Counted from the first letter of the stretch, positions 51,041-60,519 are shown. The stretch: DNA of 64,000 bases from an uncultured Aquimarina sp. (GCA_947502885.1 CANNBP010000004.1:310001-374000); one strand, 5' to 3'. The notes: a model not told the origin generated them from the letters alone. A program made the numbers and translations.

Positions 51041-51859
51041 ATGAAACTTAAAATAGTTGACCTTTTAAACACACCCCTAAGTGAAATTGTAAATTGCATT
51101 ATAATTTCGTTTAAAAATTACTCTGAAGAAATGCCTACAGATATTGAATTCTATAAACGAAAATTTGATATCAACAGAGTCAATTATGAATATTCATATG
51201 GGATTTTTGTCAAAGATGAACTCGTAGCCTTTGTCATTAATGGGATAGACGAATCCAATGGTCGACTCACTGCATTTAACCTTGGAACAGGAGTAGTTCC
51301 AAGTTATAGAGGTCTACGACTAATTGATAAAATATACGATACATCAATTCCTATTTTGAAATCAAATCAAATAAGTACGTGCCTATTAGAAGTAATAAAA
51401 GAAAATGAAAAGGCAATACACGTATACAAAAGAATAGGTTTTAAAATTGGCCGAACAATTCAATATTTTGAAGGCTATTGTTCATCTAAAAACATTATAT
51501 CAAAAGTTGTTGAAATAACTTTTGAAGCTTCTTGGGTTAAATTTCATACAAACGAAAACTTAAACCGATGGGAAAACCAATATGAAGGCATCCTTCGATC
51601 CAAGCTATTTTCAAAAACCTATCTCGTTTGTGATTTAAACAACAATGAAATAGGATATTTTACGATAAACGATCAAAATAAACGTGTAATTAGATTTGTA
51701 TCTACACAAATTCATACCATGTTAAATGCTATTGCACAAATAACAGAAAAAATAAAAATTTCATGTTATAAAGAAAATGATATTGAGCTCATATCCTACC
51801 TTAAATCAAATAACTTCGAGTTAGTTGATGAAGATTATGAAATGAAATTAGAGCTGTAA
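51041..51859 (+). CDS. GNAT acetyltransferase (two-domain form)
   Basis: A 272-aa protein. The N-terminal GNAT domain has the acetyl-CoA motif RLTAFNLGTGVVPSYRGLRL and then IDKIYDTSIPILKSNQIS (about 68-105), followed by LLEVIKENEKAIHVYKRIGF. The second half (about 150-272) has a degenerate related fold (YLVCDLNNNEIGYFTINDQN) without the loop. Such double-GNAT proteins usually have one active half. Substrate unknown. Confidence 0.8.
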   Translation: MKLKIVDLLNTPLSEIVNCIIISFKNYSEEMPTDIEFYKRKFDINRVNYEYSYGIFVKDELVAFVINGIDESNGRLTAFNLGTGVVPSYRGLRLIDKIYDTSIPILKSNQISTCLLEVIKENEKAIHVYKRIGFKIGRTIQYFEGYCSSKNIISKVVEITFEASWVKFHTNENLNRWENQYEGILRSKLFSKTYLVCDLNNNEIGYFTINDQNKRVIRFVSTQIHTMLNAIAQITEKIKISCYKENDIELISYLKSNNFELVDEDYEMKLEL

Positions 51860-51905
51860 AAATAGGGCTCTCTATAATAACTACTTTGTTTGATTTCTAA
51901 TCTAT

Positions 51906-52241
51906 TTATTCTTCATGTTCTGCGACAACAGAATCTCCCCAGTTTGCAATAGATTCTATTATTGGAATCAGCGTTTTACCCAGTTTGGTCAAAGAATACT
52001 CAACTTTTAAAGGAGGTTTTGATGTATATACTTTCCTCTGGATTATACCATCTCTTTCTAAGTTTTTTAATTGTAGACTCAAAGTTCGTTCTGTAACGGT
52101 TGGCATCTTTTTTCTTAATTCGCTATATCGCAATGTACCTTTCATTAAATAAAAGAGTATTACTGTTTTCCATTTCCCACCAATTATTCCCATTGTCAAA
52201 CTAGTACAACATGGATATTCTTTTCCCTTAAATGTATACAT
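51906..52241 (-). CDS. HxlR-family transcription regulator
   Basis: A 111-aa winged-helix protein with the family order CCTSLTMGIIGGKWKTVILF, then YSELRKKMPTVTERTLSLQL, then KVEYSLTKLGKTLIPIIESI. The conserved N-terminal Cys pair (YPCC) may sense quinones, aldehydes or oxidants, as in other HxlR/YodB-like proteins. It is divergently transcribed from the nitroreductase gene across a 109-bp gap with a promoter and inverted repeats. Inferred role: local repressor or activator of that gene and itself. Confidence 0.9.
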   Translation of the reverse strand: MYTFKGKEYPCCTSLTMGIIGGKWKTVILFYLMKGTLRYSELRKKMPTVTERTLSLQLKNLERDGIIQRKVYTSKPPLKVEYSLTKLGKTLIPIIESIANWGDSVVAEHEE

Positions 52242-52280
52242 AATTAAAGTAAAATTTTAAACTATCATTTTTGACCGTTA

Positions 52281-52330
52281 TTGCAAAGATAAAATACTAT
52301 ATTTAGTTTTGTTACTATATTAATTATAGT
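52281..52330 (+). promoter_or_regulatory. Divergent hxlR/nitroreductase promoter with candidate operator
   Basis: On the plus strand TTG (52281-52283), 20 nt and TAGTTTTG (52304-52311) form a good Bacteroidota promoter for the nitroreductase gene. Overlapping its start region is ACTATA-TTAAT-TATAGT (52314-52330), a likely HxlR operator. On the minus strand TATCTTTG (52291-52284) is a -7-like box facing hxlR. Confidence 0.6.
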
Positions 52331-52350
52331 TTATATAAAATTATATCATT

Positions 52351-52950
52351 ATGAGTTTTATTAAGTCAATGCAACATCGTTATACCACAAAAAAGTATGA
52401 TTCCTCAAAAAAAATTGAAAGCAAAAAAATTAATGAATTAAAACAAATTTTACATCTTAGTCCATCTTCGATAAACAGTCAACCCTGGAAATTCACATTT
52501 GTTTCAGATAACACTACCAAAGAGAAGTTATCTAAAATATCATGGCTTAACACCAATAAAGTTACCGATTGTGATACTGTTATTGTTTTTAGCAGAGTTA
52601 ACAGTATTTCTTTGTTTGAAAAACAAATCGAAAAAGAGCTTCCAAAAGGAGCTGTTGACTATTATACCGAATTTTTACAACCTAAAACCGAAGAACAGAT
52701 CAAGGCATGGTTTGACCGTCAGGTATATTTGGCATTAGGTATTTTATTAAGTGCTTGTGCTGAAATGAAAATAGATGCTACTCCTATGGAAGGAATTGAA
52801 CCAAAAAATTATGACAAGATACTAGGTCAAAAGGATTATTCTACTCTTGTAGCTGTAGCAATTGGTTATAGGGATGAGGATGATTTTAATCAACCAAATA
52901 AAAAACCAAAATCAAGAAGGGATATTAGAGAGGTGATAGAGATCATTTAA
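52351..52950 (+). CDS. NAD(P)H-dependent nitroreductase family protein
   Basis: A 199-aa FMN-dependent enzyme of the NfsB-like group. The opening MQHRYTTKKYDSSKKI and the FMN-binding block LKQILHLSPSSINSQPWKFT are diagnostic. The C-terminus has LVAVAIGYRDEDDFNQPN and the basic KKPKSRRDIREVI end. It would reduce nitroaromatics, quinones or related electrophiles with NAD(P)H in the cytosol. Divergent from hxlR, a common pairing for electrophile-responsive control. Confidence 0.9.
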   Translation: MSFIKSMQHRYTTKKYDSSKKIESKKINELKQILHLSPSSINSQPWKFTFVSDNTTKEKLSKISWLNTNKVTDCDTVIVFSRVNSISLFEKQIEKELPKGAVDYYTEFLQPKTEEQIKAWFDRQVYLALGILLSACAEMKIDATPMEGIEPKNYDKILGQKDYSTLVAVAIGYRDEDDFNQPNKKPKSRRDIREVIEII

Positions 52951-53167
52951 ACAAAAATTAAAAACCATTATATACACTTAAGAATGTATAATACAACATG
53001 AAAAATCAACAATAAATACTTTTAATATAAATCATTGTTTAATTTTTTTGGAATTTAACACACTCATAATTATGAATATGATAGAAGTTCTATGAATATC
53101 TAGGTTTATGATTTAATTGATGTTTTTTTAACTAGCTTTAAATCAGTATTAACCTAAATATATAAAC

Positions 53168-53350
53168 ATGAAAAACAAACTTTCTTCTTTAGGAAAAATT
53201 TTATCCAAAACAGAACAAAACCAAGTAAAAGGTAGTGGTTCTACAAATTGCCAAAATCAATGTGGAGTTAAATGGTTACAATGTATTTGGCAAGGAAGAT
53301 CACATAGTAGTTGTTTAACAGAACGAAACAGTTGTTTAAGCAGTTGTTAA
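53168..53350 (+). CDS. Small Cys-rich peptide with bacteriocin/RiPP-type leader
   Basis: 60 aa. The leader (MKNKLSSLGKILSKTEQNQV) has the LGK.LSK.EQ..V pattern of Bacteroidota double-glycine-type leader peptides and is followed by KGSGS as a cut site. The mature part (about 35 aa) has six cysteines (NCQNQCGVKWLQCIW, SCLTERNSCLSSC) in a spacing suggesting three disulfides or enzymatic crosslinks. No maturase or transporter is adjacent. A strong terminator follows. Probably a secreted antimicrobial or signal peptide. Confidence 0.65.
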   Translation: MKNKLSSLGKILSKTEQNQVKGSGSTNCQNQCGVKWLQCIWQGRSHSSCLTERNSCLSSC

Positions 53351-53369
53351 ACAACAAGTTTTTTTGAAA

Positions 53370-53406
53370 ATGGCCACCTTAATTTGTTTAGGTGGTTGTT
53401 TTTTAT
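53370..53406 (+). terminator. Intrinsic terminator after the Cys-rich peptide gene
   Basis: CCACCT (53374-53379) pairs with AGGTGG (53390-53395), followed by TTGTTTTTTA. It lies about 25 nt after the stop codon, showing that the peptide gene is a single transcript. Confidence 0.65.
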
Positions 53407-53485
53407 ATTCTAACTCTCCATCTCAAATGGATTATAAAGTCCATTTTGCTAGATCGTAATCATCATCAATTTAAAATACATTGAA

Positions 53486-53713
53486 ATGTTAAAAACAGCT
53501 ATTGAAATCCTATCTGCTATACTTATTCTTGCAGGTTTCGAACTATTTAATCGAAAAAGTATTAAAGGTTTTTATATCATGGCTATTGGGCAATTGTTAG
53601 CCACCATAATTTGCGGAGTCACTGAGTTATGGTACTTAGCTTTTATGCATTTTATAAATTTTTTAATGCAGATTAGAGGATGGTTGAAATGGAAAAACGA
53701 AGAACCTAAGTAG
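53486..53713 (+). CDS. Small PnuC-like membrane protein (75 aa)
   Basis: Three hydrophobic segments (TAIEILSAILILAGFELF, GFYIMAIGQLLATIICGV, LWYLAFMHFINFLMQIRG) ending in WLKWKNEE. The YLAFMHFINFLMQIRGWLKW stretch resembles the end of a PnuC-type nicotinamide-riboside transporter repeat, but the protein is far shorter than PnuC. It may be a half-size relative that oligomerises, or a distinct small family. Function inferred only from resemblance. Confidence 0.5.
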   Translation: MLKTAIEILSAILILAGFELFNRKSIKGFYIMAIGQLLATIICGVTELWYLAFMHFINFLMQIRGWLKWKNEEPK

Positions 53714-53773
53714 GACCTTCTTTACAATCTCTTACATTTTAATTTATCTATAAATTAAGAACAAAACTATAGA

Positions 53774-54193
53774 TCATTGCTTTCTAAAAGTATAAATTGA
53801 TTTTGTTACCAACTCATCTAGTTTAAAAATAACAGTAATCTGAATTGTATTCGAATCTAAAAATTTACCATGATAAGTCGTTGTTTCTGATTTGTGCTCT
53901 ACATTAAAATTCATGTTAAAAACAACAAACTTGAAGCTTCTTTCTTCAAAATCGCAAACATCTGTTCCCAATCCAGGATCTTTCCAAATGGCACTTCCCG
54001 AATTTGTAACGGTAATCGATTCTTGTCTTTGACAGTCATCAAGGTCTAAATCAACACCTTCAAAATCTACATTATTAATCATCCAAACTCCAGTTAAATC
54101 CGATTGATTGGCTATAAATGTATTAGTATCATCATCCTTTGAACAAGAATAATACATAAAAACTATTAAGATAAAAAATAGGGGGGTTTTCAT
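53774..54193 (-). CDS. Lipocalin-like lipoprotein
   Basis: 139 aa from the ATG at 54193 (MKTPLFFILIVFMYYSCSKD, lipobox Cys at 17). An ATG at 54217 would add eight residues before the signal peptide. The mature part opens DLTGVWMINNVDFEGVDLDL, then DDCQRQESITVTNSGSAIW and ends with repeated strands (YHGKFLDSNTIQITVIFKLD), like the small lipocalin-type lipoproteins of Bacteroidota. Outer-membrane anchored. Ligand unknown. Confidence 0.65.
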   Translation of the reverse strand: MKTPLFFILIVFMYYSCSKDDDTNTFIANQSDLTGVWMINNVDFEGVDLDLDDCQRQESITVTNSGSAIWKDPGLGTDVCDFEERSFKFVVFNMNFNVEHKSETTTYHGKFLDSNTIQITVIFKLDELVTKSIYTFRKQ

Positions 54194-54217
54194 TGTATTT
54201 ACATTTTTCGATCTCAA

Positions 54218-54576
54218 AATTACAGAAACATTTCATTGGTTATAATGTGTAAGAACAACCAAATATTAATGGTAAAACCACCGCCTTATAAAACAATTTT
54301 AGAGACAACAATTAATAAAAAGTTATAAAATCTAAATGTTATTTGAGTAAAATATCGTGAATACTACGCTTCTCTATCTCCATTAAAACAAGAAAAAACA
54401 CATCATAAAACACTAAAAAACAAATAATTAAAAAATTAACCAATCTTAAAATAGGATATAAATACTAGTATTAAAAACACATAACTTCTTTTGCTATTTT
54501 TTTTATGAAATAAGGGAATTTACCCTTAAAGTTGTTGTATATTACAAATATAAACCTATAAATACTCTTACATACC
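54218..54576. other. AT-rich intergenic region
   Basis: About 360 bp between divergent genes, with A-rich stretches and no visible coding frame, repeat or strong hairpin. It should hold the promoters of the lipocalin-like gene and of the 171-aa gene, but no convincing TTG/TAnnTTTG pair was found. Confidence 0.4.
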
Positions 54577-55092
54577 ATGGATACTATTATACCAATAAAA
54601 TCACATAGCATTATAACCAAAGATATATCTATAGAAAAGGTTTCTGAAAAACTATTTTTTATTGAAAATGCTCCAACAAAACCAATGGTAGCTGCATCTT
54701 ATTTTTATGATGAACACTATAGCGAAAATTACATTTATCAAGTTGATATAGCACTATACCTTCCTAAAAAGATTAAAAATATTAAACTTAAGGAATGGGA
54801 ACAGAATCAATACATTTCTCCATGTATGGACTCCAATCCCAAACATAATATCGATACTTGTTTTCGTGAAATAACAATTGATTTACAAAGTTTCAATCAA
54901 TCCAAGCTAGCTAAATTACTTCAGACACAATTTCTAGAATTTAACTTATATGTAATTCGTTTTAAGTACACTTTACCTCTTAAGGACACAGCCGAAAGTA
55001 TATTTGTAAATTATACTTATGGTGATCCCGAGACAACAAGAGGTACTGTAACAACGGTAAGAGAAATCAAAGAAAAAAAGAAAGACGATTAA
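54577..55092 (+). CDS. Hypothetical protein (171 aa)
   Basis: A soluble protein without signal or membrane segment (MDTIIPIKSHSIITKDISIE at the start, ending EIKEKKKDD). Contains KLKEWEQNQYISPCMDSNPK and TYGDPETTRGTVTTVREIKE. No family is recognised. It lies 159 bp upstream of the sensor-kinase gene on the same strand. A functional link is possible but not shown. Confidence 0.55.
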   Translation: MDTIIPIKSHSIITKDISIEKVSEKLFFIENAPTKPMVAASYFYDEHYSENYIYQVDIALYLPKKIKNIKLKEWEQNQYISPCMDSNPKHNIDTCFREITIDLQSFNQSKLAKLLQTQFLEFNLYVIRFKYTLPLKDTAESIFVNYTYGDPETTRGTVTTVREIKEKKKDD

Positions 55093-55251
55093 TTAAGTCT
55101 TTCTTTTTATTCATAATAAACACATTGCCCTTAGTAGTTTAGTGTGTGTCTTTTGTAAAAAAAGCATCTCAATTGCATTTGTTTTATCAGATGATTTTAC
55201 TTTCTAGCACTGCTTCCTTTAATACATACCCGGATTAAGACCTTTTTCGAA

Positions 55252-56994
55252 TTGAATATTCTTCACAAAAATAGCATCCTTTTATTAGCTCTATGCCATA
55301 TTCATTTATGCGTTATTCGATCTCAAACAACAGTTAAAAACAATGATTTCGAGTCATCTTCTTTTAGGATATGTGAGCTAACTAACCATCAAGAGCTCTT
55401 TCATAAGTCAATTCATTTTTTTTCAGAAAACCAAATTGATTCTACTTACCTATATACAAGTAGGTTTTTACAAATCTCTAAAAACAAACAACTATCAGAT
55501 TATGCATATTACATACAAGCCGCTAGTGCTGAAAGGAAAAAACTATTAGATCAAGCTGAAGAAAGCCTAAAACAAATCTCTAACAATTTTGATTTTAAAA
55601 AATTAAAAAACCTTAGGCTTGCGACTGTACTTCTAAGTAAAAAACAATACAAAGAAGCTTTAGAATACTATAAAAAATGGGAAGAAGATTTATCCAAACA
55701 CAAAAATGAGGCAAGCCCAATAGAAATATATCATAATATCGGAGTTTGCTATTTACACCTCAAAAACTTTAAAAAGGCCACTATCTATCTTTATAAAGAA
55801 AGGGATTTAGCCATGAAAACCAATGATACATTAAGTACCATCTACGCGACAATGGATATTGCCAATTTATACTACGAACAATACTTAGATGATAAAGCCA
55901 TCCCACTTTTTGTAGAAGCCTATACATTGGCAAAAAACACTTCTAATCATGAGATAAAGCAAAATACGGCTCTTAACATGGCTGTTGTAGAAGAAAACAG
56001 AAAGAATTTTAAGAAAAGTGTTGCTTATAGAAAAGAATATGAAAAATGGAAAGACTCTATTTGGAATCGAGACAAAATATGGGAATTAGCAAAACACGAA
56101 CAAGCGTTTGCCGTTGCACAAAAACAAAAGGAAATCGAGCTTCAAGAAAAGCAAATTGAAATAAAAAATGCTCAACAGAATATTCTTTTTATTGGGATTG
56201 TTTCCTTATTCATCATTATTGCTGTTGTGATTGTCTTTCTAAGACAAGGCATCAAAAAGAACCGAGTAATTGTTCGGCAAAAAAATAGATTAGTGGATCT
56301 AAATGAAACCAAGAATAAACTATTCTCAATTGTTTCTCATGATTTAAAAACTCCTATAAACACTATCAGGCATAATAACTCTATTCTTAAAGAATCTTTT
56401 GAAAATAATGACTACTCTGAAGTTAAAGAAAAAATAAACGAAGGAATCCAAGTTACTAATGGAGTTCATTTACTATTAGATAAAGTACTAAATTGGTCTC
56501 TTTTAGAATCAGGTCAACTATTTACCACAATAGAACCTTTTCCTCTTAAACCAATTGTGACGCAAATAATTTATAGTTATCAAACCATTATAGATTCAAA
56601 GAACATTAAAGTTATTAATAATGCTTTACCTTCAATAATTGTTAATTCTGATATTGAATCTACAAAAGTTGTTCTCAGAAATTTACTAGATAATGCTATT
56701 AAATACTCAAATAAAAACGGTTCTGTACTATTCGAAACATCAATTGAAAACAACAGCTTTTGTCATTTAAAAATAATTGATAATGGAATTGGTATATCTG
56801 AAGAAACCTTAAAGTCAATTACCCTAAACCATCATAACAAAAGTGCTAGTAAAGGTTTTGGTTTAAGATTATGCATGTCTTTACTTAAAAATAGTGGTGG
56901 AGATTTAAAGATTTCAAGTAGCAAAGTCAATGGCACAACAATAAGTGTTGTTTTACCCCTTAAGAACAACAACATGATAAATCTTAAAACATGA
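55252..56994 (+). CDS. TPR-containing sensor histidine kinase (HisKA type)
   Basis: 580 aa from a TTG start; no in-frame ATG precedes the signal-like segment. TPR-like helices lie at residues about 40-270 (YHNIGVCYLHLKNFKKATIY, ATMDIANLYYEQYLDDKAIP), a transmembrane helix at about 313-335 (NILFIGIVSLFIIIAVVIVF), the HisKA domain with the phospho-His in LFSIVSHDLKTPINTIRHNN (about H365), then HATPase motifs NLLDNAIKYSNKNGS, DNGIGISEETL and GFGLRLC. The stop overlaps the start of the LytTR regulator gene (ATGA), so the two are one translationally coupled two-component system. Confidence 0.9.
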   Translation: MNILHKNSILLLALCHIHLCVIRSQTTVKNNDFESSSFRICELTNHQELFHKSIHFFSENQIDSTYLYTSRFLQISKNKQLSDYAYYIQAASAERKKLLDQAEESLKQISNNFDFKKLKNLRLATVLLSKKQYKEALEYYKKWEEDLSKHKNEASPIEIYHNIGVCYLHLKNFKKATIYLYKERDLAMKTNDTLSTIYATMDIANLYYEQYLDDKAIPLFVEAYTLAKNTSNHEIKQNTALNMAVVEENRKNFKKSVAYRKEYEKWKDSIWNRDKIWELAKHEQAFAVAQKQKEIELQEKQIEIKNAQQNILFIGIVSLFIIIAVVIVFLRQGIKKNRVIVRQKNRLVDLNETKNKLFSIVSHDLKTPINTIRHNNSILKESFENNDYSEVKEKINEGIQVTNGVHLLLDKVLNWSLLESGQLFTTIEPFPLKPIVTQIIYSYQTIIDSKNIKVINNALPSIIVNSDIESTKVVLRNLLDNAIKYSNKNGSVLFETSIENNSFCHLKIIDNGIGISEETLKSITLNHHNKSASKGFGLRLCMSLLKNSGGDLKISSSKVNGTTISVVLPLKNNNMINLKT

Positions 56995-57728
56995 AAAACA
57001 TAAACGTCCTAGTGCTAGAGGACAACCCCAAAGAAGCACTCATTATAGAAAAAGCCTTAATAAAACACAATTATGACGTAACAGCCATTTGTTCAAACAT
57101 AAACGAAGCAGAAAAGGTTCTTCAACAAACTCCTATTGATCTTTGCATTCTAGATATTTTCTTGGGTAATGTAACAGGTGGAATTGATTTGGCCGAAAAA
57201 GTATCAAAATCAAATATCCCATTTCTATTTCTTACCAGTTCAAAAGATCGAACGGTTTTTGAAAAAGCTAAGCTCACCAATCCTTTTAGCTACCTCTTAA
57301 AACCTTTTAATGAGCTTGAATTAACATTTACCATCGAATTAGCAATTGAAAAATTCTTTGATCAGTTCAATGCTTTTTCTGAAGAAAAAGCTCCCACGGT
57401 ATTAAGTACTAATTATCTATTTATAAAAAATGCAGATAAAATTAGTAAAGTTGAAATAAACGACATTTCATTCATACAGGTAGAAAACAGATATTGCAAA
57501 GTGAGTTATAACAAACATAATTATTTTGTAAAAATGCCCTTAAAAAAGATTATAGAAACTCTTCCTCCATACTTTATTCAAACTCATCGCAATTGCATTA
57601 TTAATTCTCACAAAATTAAAGACATCTTTCCAAATGATAATTTAATTGTATTGGAAGATGGAAATAAGATTACTCTAAGTGAACGATATAAATATAATAT
57701 TCTCAAAAGGCTTAATATCATAAACTAA
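56991..57728 (+). CDS. LytTR-family response regulator
   Basis: A 245-aa protein. The receiver domain (about 5-120) has the acidic pair ED at 10-11, the phospho-acceptor D55 (LCILDIFLG), the T/S switch LFLTSS and the conserved K in YLLKPF. The C-terminal LytTR DNA-binding domain (about 140-245) has ISFIQVENRYCKVSYNKHNY, then IIETLPPYFIQTHRNCIINS, then KITLSERYK. It overlaps the kinase gene by 4 nt. Pairing a HisKA-type kinase with a LytTR output is less usual than pairing it with a LytS type; the LytS-type kinase at 42409 lacks a partner. Confidence 0.92.
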   Translation: MKNINVLVLEDNPKEALIIEKALIKHNYDVTAICSNINEAEKVLQQTPIDLCILDIFLGNVTGGIDLAEKVSKSNIPFLFLTSSKDRTVFEKAKLTNPFSYLLKPFNELELTFTIELAIEKFFDQFNAFSEEKAPTVLSTNYLFIKNADKISKVEINDISFIQVENRYCKVSYNKHNYFVKMPLKKIIETLPPYFIQTHRNCIINSHKIKDIFPNDNLIVLEDGNKITLSERYKYNILKRLNIIN

Positions 57729-57777
57729 AATTGTTAATTATTACAGTTATAGTTTATAAGTAAAAGCTCTGAGTTCT

Positions 57778-57806
57778 TTGTACTGCTAGAGTTTTTATTA
57801 GTTTTG
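57778..57806 (+). promoter_or_regulatory. Bacteroidota-type promoter of the ABC-F gene
   Basis: TTG at 57778-57780, 18 nt, then TAGTTTTG at 57799-57806. Transcription would begin about 10-15 nt before the ATG at 57827, giving a very short leader without a clear ribosome-binding site, as is common in this phylum. Confidence 0.55.
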
Positions 57807-57826
57807 CATTTTCAAAATCGAATCTT

Positions 57827-59464
57827 ATGATTTCTATAGATGCATTAGCAGTTGAATTTAGTGGACATACTTTGTTTAGTGATGTTTCTTTTGTTGTAAA
57901 TGAAAATGACAAAATTGCCCTAATGGGTAAAAATGGTGCCGGTAAATCCACTATGATGAAAATTATTGCAGGAGCACAAAAGGCTACCCGTGGAAATGTA
58001 AGATGTCCTAAGGATTCGGTTATTGCTTATTTACCACAACACTTGTTAACTGAAGATAGCTGTACTGTTTTTGAAGAAACATCAAAGGCATTTTCTCACA
58101 TCATAAGTATGCGTGATGAAATTGACTCGCTTAACAAGGCTCTAGAGACGCGAACAGATTATGAGTCTGATGAATACATGGGCATTATAGAAAAGGTTAC
58201 AGATTTGGGAGAAAAATTCTATGCTATTGAAGATGTAAATTATGATGCTGAAGTAGAAAAAGCGTTAAAAGGTCTTGGGTTTAAACAGGAAGATTTTTCT
58301 AGACTTACAAAAGAGTTTAGTGGTGGTTGGAGAATGCGAATAGAACTAGCAAAAATTCTGCTTCAAAAACCTGATTTGATTTTATTAGACGAACCCACAA
58401 ATCATATTGATATAGAATCAGTAATTTGGTTAGAAGACTTTTTGGTAAACAAGGCAAATGCCGTTATTGTAATTTCTCACGACAAAGCATTTATAGATAA
58501 TATTACCAATAGAACTATAGAAGTTACTATGGGTAAAATTTATGATTACAAAGCTAATTACTCTCATTACTTAGAATTACGTAAAGATAGATTAGCACAT
58601 CAAACGAAAGCCTATCAAGAGCAACAAAAATTTATAGCAGATACTCAGGCTTTTATAGACAGATTTAAAGGTACCTACTCTAAAACCAATCAGGTAACCT
58701 CTAGAGAACGCATGCTAGAAAAATTAGAAATTATAGAAGTTGATGAAATTGATACTTCATCTTTAAAATTACGTTTTCCTGCAGCACCTCGATCTGGAGA
58801 TTATCCAGTTACTGTTAAAGATTTGACCAAAAAATATGGAGATCATACTGTATTTAAAAACGCAAACATGTCAATTTCCAGAGGAGAAAAGGTATCATTT
58901 GTAGGTAGAAATGGAGAAGGTAAGTCAACAATGATTAAAGCAATCATGAGTGAAATTGACTTTGAAGGGGATTGTGATTTAGGCCATAATGTAAAAGTAG
59001 GATATTTTGCACAAAATCAAGCTTCTTTACTTGATCCCGAACTTACAATTTTTCAAACAGTAGATGAAGTTGCTAAAGGAGATGTAAGAACTCAAATAAA
59101 AAATATTCTTGGTCGATTCATGTTTGGTGGAGAAGATATTGATAAAAAAGTTAGTGTTCTTTCGGGTGGTGAAAAAACAAGATTAGCAATGGTAAAATTA
59201 CTTTTAGACCCCGTTAACTTGTTAATTCTTGATGAACCAACAAATCATTTGGATATAAAATCGAAAGATGTACTTAAAGAAGCTTTATTAGCTTTTGATG
59301 GCACTTTAATTCTTGTATCCCATGACAGGGACTTTTTGCAAGGCTTATCTCAAAAAGTATTTGAGTTTAAAGATCAACGTGTTATAGAACATTTTGAAAC
59401 GATAGATGATTTTTTAGAAAGAAATAGGATTAAAAATTTAAAGGAAATAGATCTTAAAAATTAA
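57827..59464 (+). CDS. ABC-F family ATPase (ribosome-associated type)
   Basis: A 545-aa protein with two ABC domains in one chain and no membrane segment. Walker A motifs: GKNGAGKST (about residue 36) and GRNGEGKST (about 362). Signatures: FSGGWRMRIELAK and LSGGEKTRLAMVK. Walker B: LILLDEPTNHIDIESV and LLILDEPTNHLDIKSK. The linker (about 240-305) is charged, as expected for the P-site tRNA-interacting arm. It belongs to the housekeeping ABC-F group (Uup/YbiT-like) that acts on the ribosome. A resistance function is less likely, but sequence alone does not settle it. Confidence 0.92.
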   Translation: MISIDALAVEFSGHTLFSDVSFVVNENDKIALMGKNGAGKSTMMKIIAGAQKATRGNVRCPKDSVIAYLPQHLLTEDSCTVFEETSKAFSHIISMRDEIDSLNKALETRTDYESDEYMGIIEKVTDLGEKFYAIEDVNYDAEVEKALKGLGFKQEDFSRLTKEFSGGWRMRIELAKILLQKPDLILLDEPTNHIDIESVIWLEDFLVNKANAVIVISHDKAFIDNITNRTIEVTMGKIYDYKANYSHYLELRKDRLAHQTKAYQEQQKFIADTQAFIDRFKGTYSKTNQVTSRERMLEKLEIIEVDEIDTSSLKLRFPAAPRSGDYPVTVKDLTKKYGDHTVFKNANMSISRGEKVSFVGRNGEGKSTMIKAIMSEIDFEGDCDLGHNVKVGYFAQNQASLLDPELTIFQTVDEVAKGDVRTQIKNILGRFMFGGEDIDKKVSVLSGGEKTRLAMVKLLLDPVNLLILDEPTNHLDIKSKDVLKEALLAFDGTLILVSHDRDFLQGLSQKVFEFKDQRVIEHFETIDDFLERNRIKNLKEIDLKN

Positions 59465-59510
59465 GATTAAAAATTACACTAATTCTTCATATTTCATTTA
59501 TCCATTTTTT

Positions 59511-60458
59511 CTAGAAAAACCTTGGATAAAGTATTCTTTTCGTTTTTCTGAAAAGTTCGTAGCGTAGAAAGAACTCATAAGATCCAGTATTAAACTCTTT
59601 GCTTCCTAAGGCTGTGGTGTCCCAATCATAAGAAACCCCTAACATAATTCCATCTGAAACCTGAAAACCTGCAAGCATACTTACCGCAGCACTCCAACGA
59701 TAAGCGATTCCTAAAGTTAATTTCTCTCTAAATAATAAATTTGCTGATAAATCTACTTGAAGAGGGGCTCCCGAAACTCCTTTTACCAAGGCAGTTGGTT
59801 TTAGCTTTAAGCTTCTATTCACATCAAAAACATATCCTCCTATAAAATAGTAACTCATTCGCTCTTTTGCCAAAAATGAAGAAGCTGTATTTTGATCCCC
59901 AGACTCATTAAAATGTTGTGTTTCTAGTAAATTTGGAACCGAAAGCCCCATATACCATTTTTCTGTATGGTAATACACTCCTACTCCAACATTTGGAGAA
60001 AATTTATTATCAATATTCATTTCTAAAGATAAATCAGCATTTGTATATTTATTTAGATCATCAAAATTAACATCTAATAAATGTCCACCTGCCTTAACCC
60101 CAAAAGCTAATTGTTGATTAAAAGCTGTATTAATAGTGTATGAAAAATCAATGTCAAAGTATGTCTCTTGAGTAGGTCCTATTTTGTCATTAACCACCGA
60201 TACACCTAACCCTACTTTATTATGTGAACCTAAAGGGGAATGAAAACTAATTGTTTGAGTAACGGGAGCTCCTCCTATTCCAACCCATTGATTACGATAT
60301 AAACCAACAATACTCAAAGCATCTCGAGAACCAGCATAAGCTGGGTTTACACTTATAGTATTGTACATGTATTGTGTGTATTGAGCATCTTGTTGAGCAA
60401 ATGTACAATGGCTAAACCATATTAATAAAACTACTAATACATAATAGGTTTGATTCAT
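59511..60458 (-). CDS. PorP/SprF-family T9SS membrane protein
   Basis: A 315-aa protein with a signal peptide ending CTFAQ. Opens with the family signature QDAQYTQYMYNTISVNPAYA followed by GSRDALSIVGLYRNQWVGIG. Repeated amphipathic strands (YYFIGGYVFDVNRSLKLKPT; RYELFRKTKRILYPRFF end) indicate an outer-membrane beta-barrel-like protein. Members retain or help export T9SS type-B substrates and are usually encoded right downstream of a large adhesin, as here (61 bp after the giant gene). It probably anchors that adhesin at the cell surface. Confidence 0.93.
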   Translation of the reverse strand: MNQTYYVLVVLLIWFSHCTFAQQDAQYTQYMYNTISVNPAYAGSRDALSIVGLYRNQWVGIGGAPVTQTISFHSPLGSHNKVGLGVSVVNDKIGPTQETYFDIDFSYTINTAFNQQLAFGVKAGGHLLDVNFDDLNKYTNADLSLEMNIDNKFSPNVGVGVYYHTEKWYMGLSVPNLLETQHFNESGDQNTASSFLAKERMSYYFIGGYVFDVNRSLKLKPTALVKGVSGAPLQVDLSANLLFREKLTLGIAYRWSAAVSMLAGFQVSDGIMLGVSYDWDTTALGSKEFNTGSYEFFLRYELFRKTKRILYPRFF

Positions 60459-60519
60459 TTTCTTTTGTTTATGTTAATGTTACTCCCCTTTACAAGTAAT
60501 ATATCTGATCGTTAACTCA

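Noticed and set aside
57827..59464. Calling the ABC-F protein an antibiotic-resistance factor
   Set aside because: Linker and overall form fit housekeeping ABC-F proteins; no feature specific for resistance groups could be verified by eye.
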